Positions 1 to 5,305 of a DNA stretch of 7,223 bases are shown here, piece by piece. The stretch spans positions 1 through 7,223 of the forward strand of contig JABSPP010000081.1 in assembly GCA_013214275.1 (NCBI GenBank), written 5' to 3'. Position 1 is the first letter of the stretch, and each line of letters opens with the position of its first letter. The notes beneath the pieces were generated by a model. It worked only from the letters and a program-made list of their open reading frames with translations. It had not been told where the DNA came from and made no database searches. The translations under genes were made by a program, and so were the position numbers. The stretch is from Flavobacteriaceae bacterium (GTDB lineage: Bacteria > Bacteroidota > Bacteroidia > Flavobacteriales > Flavobacteriaceae).

Positions 1-813
1 ATAGGCAGTGCATTTTTACGACTTCAAATAAAAAGTGCTATTTCAGAAAGAGTCGTGTTACAAAAAAGTTATCGTCTTAAAAATATTAAAAATGGAATAT
101 TGCCCACCATTCCTAAGTTCACGAAGGAAGAACTCCGTGACGTAGAACCCGACCAAGATTATATGCTCTCCGTTCGTTTACTCTGGAAGAATCGCCGTGG
201 CGAGATGTATGGTACGGCTCTTGTGGTGCCTATATCTCTGATGAAAACCTTCTTGTTTGACAGCATCAAAGAAGGTGGAGAACTCATTCCTTTTGATCTT
301 ACAAAAAGCGTTAGAAGTCTGTGGCATAAAGTATGGGAATATAAACTTCCCGATAATACTGACGGACTGGATATTGACTATACCTACTACGTTGCTGTAG
401 AAAAGGAGCGAGACAAAAATGCACAAATGCCTACAAAATCGGATGTGAAAAATAATTTCCACGGAGAGCCTGAAAAGGCAACCGTAGAATCGGGAATGAT
501 TATAAGTCCTTATGTACTCAATCACTTACTTGATAAAATGGGAGATTATGATCCGTTAGATGAAGAGGAACTTGCCGCGCTTACTACCGATGAGGCATTA
601 GAAGCCCTGCAATACAAAGCTACTGAAACCATGCAACTGTATGGCAGCAAGGGAGATACCCTAACCATATGGGCATTTCCAGAATTGATTATTTCTCCTG
701 TAGTGTTAAAATCTCCCGAGCATATCAACGACCATGGTATGGTGACTGCTGTACGCGATTATATCGTACAATTCCCCATTCCTGAGTGCGTTCATTTCAT
801 GGGAGGTAAATAA
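1..813 (+). CDS. Unrecognised protein, 3' part of a gene open at the left edge
   Basis: The reading frame is open from base 1 to the TAA at 811-813, giving 270 codons with no stop. A GTG at 55 could be a start, but the 18 codons before it are also open (beginning IGSAFLRLQIKS) and there is no intergenic-looking leader, so I treat the gene as truncated at the 5' side by the window. I do not recognise the family. Counting from the GTG at 55, the product shows alternating beta-type segments (YMLSVRLLW near 37-45, YGTALVVPISL near 52-62), a tryptophan pair (SLWHKVWEYKL near 88-98), a YTYYVAVEKERDK strand-to-charged segment near 110-122, an acidic stretch (DPLDEEELAALTTDEALEAL near 166-185), and an ending with proline-rich strands (IVQFPIPECVHF). 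No signal peptide or membrane segment is visible in the part seen. It looks soluble and ordered, unlike the disordered proteins downstream. A structural component is possible, but nothing proves it. Confidence 0.8.
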   Translation: MGSAFLRLQIKSAISERVVLQKSYRLKNIKNGILPTIPKFTKEELRDVEPDQDYMLSVRLLWKNRRGEMYGTALVVPISLMKTFLFDSIKEGGELIPFDLTKSVRSLWHKVWEYKLPDNTDGLDIDYTYYVAVEKERDKNAQMPTKSDVKNNFHGEPEKATVESGMIISPYVLNHLLDKMGDYDPLDEEELAALTTDEALEALQYKATETMQLYGSKGDTLTIWAFPELIISPVVLKSPEHINDHGMVTAVRDYIVQFPIPECVHFMGGK

Positions 814-820
814 AGGAACC

Positions 821-834
821 ATTGACCAGTCAAT
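821..834. repeat. 14-bp perfect palindrome downstream of the first gene
   Basis: ATTGAC and GTCAAT are exact inverted repeats separated by CA, starting eight bases after the stop of the first gene. As RNA it could form a five-pair stem with a four-base loop (CCAG), but no T-run follows, so it is a poor intrinsic terminator. As DNA it could be a small operator for a dimeric regulator of the next small genes. The function is unknown; only the symmetry is directly seen. Confidence 0.4.
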
Positions 835-881
835 AGCATAAAACAATATTTAACTACAAACCAATCAATACGAACAAAATT

Positions 882-1025
882 ATGAATGATCAAAAAAACG
901 AAGCCATTACAGTAACTTTAAAAGGGTCTGTAATTAATGGAATTACTATCCAAGAACACGACCGAGTGGAATTGATCCCCACCCCATTAAAAAAGCAAAG
1001 ATTTCAAAAAATGGATGAGCAATAG
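882..1025 (+). CDS. Small hypothetical protein, 47 residues
   Basis: ATG at 882 follows an A/T-rich leader (ACAAAATT) of the kind seen before the other genes here, and the frame runs to TAG at 1023-1025. The product begins MNDQKNEAITVTLKGSVING and goes on to ITIQEHDRVELIPTPLKK. The pattern suggests two or three short beta strands (ITVTLKGSV, GITIQ, DRVELIP) and a basic tail rich in K, Q and R. It has no cysteines, no signal peptide and no membrane segment. It sits 68 bases after the first gene and 103 bases before the next, on the same strand. I do not recognise a family. It could be a genuine small protein, or the front of a gene that has lost its 3' part. Support is the leader, the plausible strand pattern and the fact that it fills an otherwise empty gap. 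Confidence 0.5.
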   Translation: MNDQKNEAITVTLKGSVINGITIQEHDRVELIPTPLKKQRFQKMDEQ

Positions 1026-1128
1026 ACATGCTATCTGCAAAAAAATGTAGTAGTAAAACAGGCATATCTTTCTTTTTGAGAGTTTTAGTTAATAAATATC
1101 CAATTGATAAAAATTCAAAACAACCAAC

Positions 1129-1437
1129 ATGGAAGAAGAGTTCAATGATGAAAAAACGAATACCTCCACAGATCCCGCATTGCTTCCTATGCATCAAATT
1201 ATTGAAAAGTGTGTGGTGCCCTTGTCAGAATTAAACCAAGGAGAAAACCCGTTTTATGCACACAAGATAAAAATTTCTACCCCCGTAGAGTTTGATATTA
1301 TTGTACAAGACGATGGAAATGTGGTACTGGGCTCTGCACCACCAACAAGTCATTACGCTACTTCGTATAAGCCTATTTTTCATCAATTAAAAATGCAGAT
1401 TACTCCGAAAAATTCCTCTCGAACAAAGGGTAGATGA
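1129..1437 (+). CDS. Small alpha/beta protein, 102 residues, possible adaptor-type domain
   Basis: ATG at 1129 follows an A-rich leader (AAAACAACCAAC) and the frame ends with TGA at 1435-1437. The first 17 residues are acidic and polar and probably disordered. A helix follows (LLPMHQIIEKCVVPLSEL, about 18-35), then a strand (FYAHKIKISTPVEFDIIV, about 41-58), a Gly/Asp turn, NVVLGSAPPTSHYATSY, and a last strand (HQLKMQI, about 86-92) before a basic tail. A helix followed by a long strand of alternating residues and a closing amphipathic strand is the general layout of small adaptor domains such as trypco2 and DUF2589-like proteins. This is a comparison of pattern, not a sequence match. The N-domain of the next gene has a similar layout. 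A hairpin plus T-run follows four bases after the stop, so this gene probably ends a transcript that may include 882-1025. Confidence 0.75.
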   Translation: MEEEFNDEKTNTSTDPALLPMHQIIEKCVVPLSELNQGENPFYAHKIKISTPVEFDIIVQDDGNVVLGSAPPTSHYATSYKPIFHQLKMQITPKNSSRTKGR

Positions 1438-1440
1438 ATG

Positions 1441-1489
1441 TTTATAGATAGAAAGTGATGGTTCGCTCAATCTATAAGTTTACTTTTTT
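1441..1489 (+). terminator. Rho-independent-type hairpin terminator
   Basis: Exact eight-base inverted repeats (TTATAGAT at 1442-1449 and ATCTATAA at 1470-1477) enclose a second small stem: AGTGA at 1454-1458 pairs with TCGCT at 1463-1467 around a TGGT loop, with one G-T wobble. Six T bases follow at 1484-1489, six bases past the outer stem. The stem is A/T-rich, so strength is uncertain, but its place directly after a stop codon supports the call. It separates the 1129 gene from the 1521 gene. Confidence 0.6.
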
Positions 1490-1520
1490 AATGGTCTAAA
1501 ATCTAAAAGCTTTATTATCT

Positions 1521-2333
1521 ATGTCTAGAACTCCAAATAAAAATTGGAAATTGCAGTCGTTTATCAATTCACTAGTAGGAGAATTGGATAAGGCAAGGGA
1601 TACGTTAGCCTATAAAAGTTTACATCAACCGTTGAGTTATGACGTTAAAAATCTTTCTTTAGAGCTACAACTTTTTCCTGAGTTTGATGGGCGCGAAGTG
1701 CGTTTTAAAAATGCGAAGACTGGAGAGACAGGTGCCTCGCGTATTTCTCTAGAATTGGGTTCTATTTCAGACCGTCAGATACGCGAAACTACAAGAGCTC
1801 CTGTGACTAAAGATGAAATTCCGTTAGAGGAAATCGATGATATTGAACCAGAAATTAAGGAATCCCTAGAGAAGGTTGGAGTTCGTTCGGTAGAAGATAT
1901 TGAACTGCTAGAAAGACAGAATTTGAATGTTGGTAAAATGGTGGAGCGAGTACAGCCACAAGCAAATCCGAATTCTTATTCAAACCTCGCAGATCGTTTA
2001 AAAGGACTTCGCGGTGCCTACGTTCAACAACAATCTCAGATTGCTAAAATGCAGGAACGGAAGAACCAGCCACCTGTTGTTAAAAAATTGGAAGTTCATC
2101 GTGAGGGATTGCATGCGATTGTTACTTTGCAAGGAGAACAGTTAGCAATACGACAGGATCATATTCCTACGGTGAGTCTTGACGGTCATCCGGCAGAAGT
2201 TTTAAAAGCATCTGCCAATTTTTTTCAGTTTAAGTGCCTTGCAAAACACATAGGTTCAGAAGGAGCTTGGCTAGAAATTTGGTTAGACCCATATGCAATC
2301 TTAAAATTTACATTAAAGTGGTCAGAAAACTGA
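1521..2333 (+). CDS. Multidomain protein: alpha/beta N-domain, HhH-like segment, IPT/TIG-like C-domain
   Basis: ATG at 1521 is preceded by an A/T-rich leader, and TGA is at 2331-2333; the product has 270 residues. Residues about 10-90 hold a helix (SLVGELDKARDTLAYKSL) followed by strands (LSYDVKNLSLELQLF, VRFKNA, SRISLELGSI) and a charged RQIRETTR segment. This layout recalls trypco2/DUF2589-type adaptor domains. Residues about 100-140 read IEPEIKESLEKVGVRSVEDI, which resembles a helix-hairpin-helix of the kind with 'L-x-x-x-G-V-x-S-V-x-D-L'. Residues about 150-183 are a polar, Gln-rich helical linker (SNLADRLKGL, then YVQQQSQIAKMQERK). Residues about 185-270 are beta-type with an IPT/TIG-like pattern: PPVVKKLEV, LQGEQLAI, PTVSLDGHPAEVLKAS. 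No signal peptide, membrane segment or catalytic motif is visible. It is probably a cytoplasmic or assembly-associated scaffold or adaptor. The N-domain and the HhH-like segment are readable; the overall role is not known to me. It stands alone between a terminator and a decayed nuclease remnant. Confidence 0.8.
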   Translation: MSRTPNKNWKLQSFINSLVGELDKARDTLAYKSLHQPLSYDVKNLSLELQLFPEFDGREVRFKNAKTGETGASRISLELGSISDRQIRETTRAPVTKDEIPLEEIDDIEPEIKESLEKVGVRSVEDIELLERQNLNVGKMVERVQPQANPNSYSNLADRLKGLRGAYVQQQSQIAKMQERKNQPPVVKKLEVHREGLHAIVTLQGEQLAIRQDHIPTVSLDGHPAEVLKASANFFQFKCLAKHIGSEGAWLEIWLDPYAILKFTLKWSEN

Positions 2334-2500
2334 TTGACTTTGCTCTTCCAAATCAAGCAACAACATTGAGTTAACAAAATGTTATTGTTTCAGTCGATGC
2401 TATCGAAGATCTTACAAAAATTGATTTTTTTCACCAGCTTGACGATGCTGTCGAAACTGTATTAGAAGCTCATAAGATTACTAATTACAAAAATTTCTAA
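2333..2500 (+). pseudogene. Decayed 3' remnant of a NUC1-type DNA/RNA non-specific endonuclease
   Basis: The frame starting at 2333 reads IDFALPNQATTLS, then TAA at 2372-2374, then QNVIVSVDAIEDLTKIDFFH and QLDDAVETVLEA, ending at TAA 2498-2500. The end of NUC1-family (endonuclease G-like) nucleases in Bacteroidota typically runs F-x-L/M-P-N, about ten residues, then V-S-V-D-x-I-E-x-L-T-G-I-D-F-F, then L-x-D-x-x-E-x-x-L-E. Here both blocks are present in one frame at the normal spacing, and the stop falls between them, where a single base change (for example TTA to TAA) would create it. The N-terminal part with the DRGH-type catalytic motif is absent; its place is taken by the end of the 1521 gene. 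No plausible start lies in frame. The remnant is therefore a non-functional scar. Recognition rests on memory of the family pattern and not on a search. Confidence 0.65.
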
Positions 2501-2659
2501 TGTACGTAGCCTCACAAAATTCAAAGCCTTAGAAAATCTAAAAACGGGTACCTATTTTAAAACACTATCCTCGTTATTTATCAATACATTAAAACACAGA
2601 GACCTTTGCGAAGTTAATTCTGTAGAGGTTTCACATAAGTAATTTAAAAAAGTAAAAGT
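2501..2659. other. Non-coding remainder of the 2334-2659 gap
   Basis: The gap between the 1521 and 2660 genes is about 326 bases. Its first half is the nuclease remnant. The second half contains a frame free of stops up to TAA at 2640-2642, but it has no ATG, begins inside the nuclease remnant, and its translation (for example VRSLTKFKALENLKTGTYFK) matches nothing I know. The last 20 bases before ATG 2660 are A-rich (TTTAAAAAAGTAAAAGT) and probably act as the translation leader. I see no hairpin terminator and no clear TAnnTTTG Bacteroidota promoter here. Confidence 0.4.
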
Positions 2660-4000
2660 ATGTCAAACAGTAGTATATTTGATTCTTCAGGAAATGACGT
2701 TCTTGAAAGCAATGCGCTTGTATCGCACCCTGACCATGGAGAGTCTTTACAACTCTCACTGCCATCAGAAGTCTTGGCTTCGTCTTTGGATACAAAGAAA
2801 TTCAAAGAAGAAAAAGCAGATGAGCAGTTAGATGAAGTCGCTTCTTCCTTATCTGTATCTTCAGACTCAGACAAAGACGAAACCATTTCAGAAAACTTGA
2901 CAGCATCGTTTTCATGGGAAGCTCCACCAGCTAAAGATGACCAAGAAATCTCTTCTGCAAATAGTGCGCTATTTGATGCACTAGAAGATGCACAAGAAAA
3001 ATCAACACCTACCACACTTTCAAAAAGTTTGGAATCAGTTCCAGAAGAAACGACCTCCTCAGCAACTGAAAACGTCAAGGGAAACAATAATAGTGTATCC
3101 AAAGAACAATCTCTAGTTACTGAGAAAGCCCTAACGGAGTTACACTCAAAAGATGATAGTGAGGTAGCGCATCTGCGCAGTACATTGAACCGCTTGGAAG
3201 ATCAATTGAGTAACATGCAGATAGTATTGCAACAATTAGTTGCTCAGTCTTCTACTGGGAATGCCCATGATACCGATACTAAACATTATACGGTATCCGA
3301 TATTCTCGCTCAAATGAATGAAAAGATGCAGGAGGGCTCACTGAATAAAGAACAAATCCTGCTAGGTCTTAGGAAATTAGAAGGAGGAGTACTTCATCAC
3401 AAACACTTTCCCAAAGCACTACTTAAATTTGTAAGCTCTAAAAGTGACGGAGACCGTCTCCCTATAACAGATATAAAAAAGTACCCCGAACTTACAACAC
3501 TTTCCATTTTTAGTAAAGCAAATACCAAAAAAACATGGACCTTTCGCTACTACGTTAATACACAAAGTGACATTTTACAATCCCCTGTACTCTTGGAAGT
3601 TGATCATATAGCTAAAAATGAGTTAGGCAACGACGATCAACGTTGGGAAAAATTAGGGCATCAAGGATATGTCTCTGGTCTTATCTGTATCGACGGGGAA
3701 GCGCCTGATAGATCTTGGATTCCACACTTTACATATTATGCAGAATACGACCTTAAACATCTAGAGCAGGTATGGATTTCGGGTGATCTATTCAACTCCG
3801 AATTGGAGGGATTACCAAGTTATGAGGGTTCTGGGGAGATGATCATACAGTATTTCTCAAATATCTTGGGGGTTACTGATCAAGATGAAGCAAAAAGACT
3901 GGATGATCAGTTTCAAAACACCTTACAAGCCAAGGTAGCACCTGCTCTTCTCTCAAAGCCTGTTTGGAACAAGAATAACACTTCTAAAAATGAACAGTAG
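2660..4000 (+). CDS. Protein with disordered acidic N-half, coiled coil and globular C-half, 446 residues
   Basis: ATG at 2660 follows an A-rich leader; TAG is at 3998-4000. Residues 1-165 are rich in Ser, Glu, Asp and Lys, poor in aromatic residues, and likely disordered. They contain two short ordered-looking motifs: SHPDHGESLQLSLPSE at 22-37 and TASFSWEA at 81-88, each echoed in the next protein. Residues about 165-196 form a probable coiled coil (EVAHLRSTLNRLEDQLSNMQ, then IVLQQLVAQ). Residues about 209-260 look helical (YTVSDILAQMNEKM, EQILLGLRKLEGG). Residues about 265-432 look like a folded alpha/beta domain rich in aromatics (KTWTFRYYVN, DRSWIPHFTYYAEYDL, EQVWISGDLF, GEMIIQYFSNILG). 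The tail is polar. There is no signal peptide, membrane segment or known catalytic motif. I do not recognise the C-domain. It is probably a scaffold or adaptor that oligomerises through the coiled coil. The next gene starts 84 bases later, so co-transcription is likely. Confidence 0.82.
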   Translation: MSNSSIFDSSGNDVLESNALVSHPDHGESLQLSLPSEVLASSLDTKKFKEEKADEQLDEVASSLSVSSDSDKDETISENLTASFSWEAPPAKDDQEISSANSALFDALEDAQEKSTPTTLSKSLESVPEETTSSATENVKGNNNSVSKEQSLVTEKALTELHSKDDSEVAHLRSTLNRLEDQLSNMQIVLQQLVAQSSTGNAHDTDTKHYTVSDILAQMNEKMQEGSLNKEQILLGLRKLEGGVLHHKHFPKALLKFVSSKSDGDRLPITDIKKYPELTTLSIFSKANTKKTWTFRYYVNTQSDILQSPVLLEVDHIAKNELGNDDQRWEKLGHQGYVSGLICIDGEAPDRSWIPHFTYYAEYDLKHLEQVWISGDLFNSELEGLPSYEGSGEMIIQYFSNILGVTDQDEAKRLDDQFQNTLQAKVAPALLSKPVWNKNNTSKNEQ

Positions 4001-4084
4001 TATAAAAATATCACTTTTCCGAAAATATGTCTTCTCTTTTTTTAATGTGAATATCTCGAGAAGGCATTAACAACTCTTTAAATT

Positions 4085-5233
4085 ATGATTGGAAAAATAT
4101 TTGAAATTGAACAAGAATTGTATCAATTTAAAAAAGATGCTGGCATGCACTCTCGGAAGAAGATGCCCAAGCAGACACATTCCACTACAAATTATTTAGC
4201 ACCTGCAAAAACCTCTGAGATTCCTCAAAAAGCAGAACCTATTCAAGAACTTGGTCATCGAGAGATTTCAAATCATGTACCTTATTCAGATAGTACGCTT
4301 ACAGAAGTTTACAAACAGGAAGTCTATGCAGAATCATATACCGAAAATCCATCCATAGAGGCTCGTTCAAAATCTTATAAGGCTTTACCAGACGGGAATT
4401 CTCAAGAAACTGAAATAAGTGATGCTTTTGCTTGGGACGATGAGGATACTTCCTCACAGGAAGGAGGGTATGCAGCACCATTCGCTTATGAAATTGGCGA
4501 AGAGGAAACTACAGGTTCCTCGACAACGTCCGAAGAACCAAGCGAATCTCATTCCACAGCTCCGGAGGTGCTCTCGCAGGAGAATGTTGAGAAAGCTGAA
4601 GTTAGTGAAGCCTTTGGTTGGGATGCTGAAACGATTGAAAGCGATAAAGATGTAAAAGCCTCATCTTACGGGAAAGCCTATGAGATTGAAGAAGCTCATA
4701 TGGTTCCAGAAAAACAATCTTCTAACGATGTTAGTAACTCTTTTTCATCTACCAGTCACCCAGATAATGGAGAATCTTTAAATTTTTCTATAGAAGAAGT
4801 TCCTACTCAAAAAGAAGATGTGATTGATCACACAAGTATAGGGATGTCGCTGACAGAGAATACTGCTAATGTAGAGGACGATAGTCAGACATCCACTAGT
4901 GAGGCTTTTGCCTGGGAAGACCTAGAATCTCAAACTTCTCCTGTTGAAGAGAAAGATGATTTTACAAAAGATCTTAATGCGATATTATCAGGGCAAAAAC
5001 AATATACACCCGATGCTCAGAAAAAGCCAAAGCCTGCTGAAGAGAAATCCAATTCAAATTCGCCTTACAAAGCCTTTGACCAAATGGCAGCATCGCAGCG
5101 ATATACCAACACTTTTAGTTTAGGAACCATAGAAGTTCAAAAGAACATGGATGCATTGGATGTAGCATTAGCCTATGAACTAAGTAAAAAAGGGAATATC
5201 CCTCTAAAAAAAGATGTTACAAAGAACCGTTGA
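4085..5233 (+). CDS. Acidic, intrinsically disordered repeat-motif protein, 382 residues
   Basis: ATG at 4085 follows a leader ending CTCTTTAAATT; TGA is at 5231-5233. The first 18 residues (MIGKIFEIEQELYQFKKD) may form an amphipathic helix. From about 25 to 325 the chain is rich in Glu, Asp, Ser and Thr, with almost no hydrophobic core, and is very probably disordered. Embedded in it are short aromatic motifs: SDAFAWDD (112-119), SEAFGWDA (174-181) and SEAFAWED (272-279). The first two are each followed by an AYEI block (134-137 and 198-201). A SHPDNGESLNFSIEE stretch (224-238) repeats one in the previous protein. The last 55 residues look more ordered: SPYKAFDQM (326-334), YTNTFSLGTIEVQKNMDALD (340-359), then ALAYELSKKG. 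No cysteine, signal peptide or membrane segment is seen. The likely role is a flexible linker or docking protein carrying multiple copies of a binding motif, perhaps also a cargo or effector leader; this is inference. Family not recognised. Confidence 0.8.
   Translation: MIGKIFEIEQELYQFKKDAGMHSRKKMPKQTHSTTNYLAPAKTSEIPQKAEPIQELGHREISNHVPYSDSTLTEVYKQEVYAESYTENPSIEARSKSYKALPDGNSQETEISDAFAWDDEDTSSQEGGYAAPFAYEIGEEETTGSSTTSEEPSESHSTAPEVLSQENVEKAEVSEAFGWDAETIESDKDVKASSYGKAYEIEEAHMVPEKQSSNDVSNSFSSTSHPDNGESLNFSIEEVPTQKEDVIDHTSIGMSLTENTANVEDDSQTSTSEAFAWEDLESQTSPVEEKDDFTKDLNAILSGQKQYTPDAQKKPKPAEEKSNSNSPYKAFDQMAASQRYTNTFSLGTIEVQKNMDALDVALAYELSKKGNIPLKKDVTKNR
4418..4921 (+). repeat. Three dispersed copies of an AF(A/G)W(D/E) coding motif
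   Basis: Within the 4085 gene, three eight-residue motifs of form S-(D/E)-A-F-(A/G)-W-(D/E)-(D/A) are encoded at 4418-4441, 4604-4627 and 4898-4921. A fourth, divergent copy (TASFSWEA) is encoded at 2900-2923 in the preceding gene. Linkers between copies are acidic and of unequal length (54 and 90 residues), so these are spaced motifs rather than a tandem array. Copies one and two belong to a longer repeat that also has a downstream AYEI block. Conservation of the aromatic core inside otherwise fast-drifting sequence suggests selection for binding. Confidence 0.7.
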
Positions 5234-5256
5234 TCACATCTTCTGTGATGCTTTTT
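5233..5256 (+). terminator. Short hairpin with T-run after the 4085 gene
   Basis: ATCACA (5233-5238) and TGTGAT (5244-5249) are exact inverted repeats around a five-base loop (TCTTC), followed after GC by five T bases (5252-5256). The stem begins inside the stop codon. Six pairs make it a weak intrinsic terminator, so it may only attenuate transcription into the 5306 gene, which begins 50 bases further on. Confidence 0.45.
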
Positions 5257-5305
5257 ATGAATACATAAACAAGTTCACTTATCAATAAAGAAAGTAAGTA
5301 GTCAT

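Noticed and set aside
55..57. GTG as the true start of the first gene
   Set aside because: The frame is open to base 1, there is no A-rich leader, and the upstream codons look like coding sequence, so truncation by the window edge is more likely.
178..525. 115-residue reading frame on the minus strand
   Set aside because: It lies wholly inside the well-supported first gene, and its Cys/His/Phe-rich composition is typical of antisense shadows.
946..1197. 83-residue hydrophobic minus-strand frame that could look like a membrane protein
   Set aside because: The hydrophobicity comes from reading poly-A-rich + strand DNA in reverse (many Phe and Leu); it crosses both the small ORF and the start of the 1129 gene.
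1028..1234. 68-residue + strand reading frame overlapping the 1129 gene
   Set aside because: It overlaps the 1129 gene in another frame, and its translation is Lys/Cys-rich without any pattern; the 1129 frame has the better leader and a coherent helix-strand layout.
2379..2465. 28-residue ORF starting MLLFQSMLSK
   Set aside because: It overlaps the nuclease remnant in another frame, and the remnant's frame has clear family-like sequence.
2463..2642. Stop-free frame of about 58 codons downstream of the nuclease remnant
   Set aside because: It has no ATG and overlaps the remnant, and the translation shows no family resemblance; stretches of this length occur by chance.
2644..3102. 152-residue reading frame on the minus strand
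   Set aside because: It is a serine-rich mirror of the low-complexity acidic region of the 2660 gene, with no leader of the local type and no recognisable domain; the + strand gene has a coiled coil and a folded half that explain the region.
4018..4063. Possible terminator after the 2660 gene (TTTTCCGAAAA palindrome, then a T7 run; CTTCTC/GAGAAG arms)
   Set aside because: The compact palindrome leaves too small a loop, and the T-run lies inside the wider inverted repeat rather than after it, so neither makes a convincing terminator.
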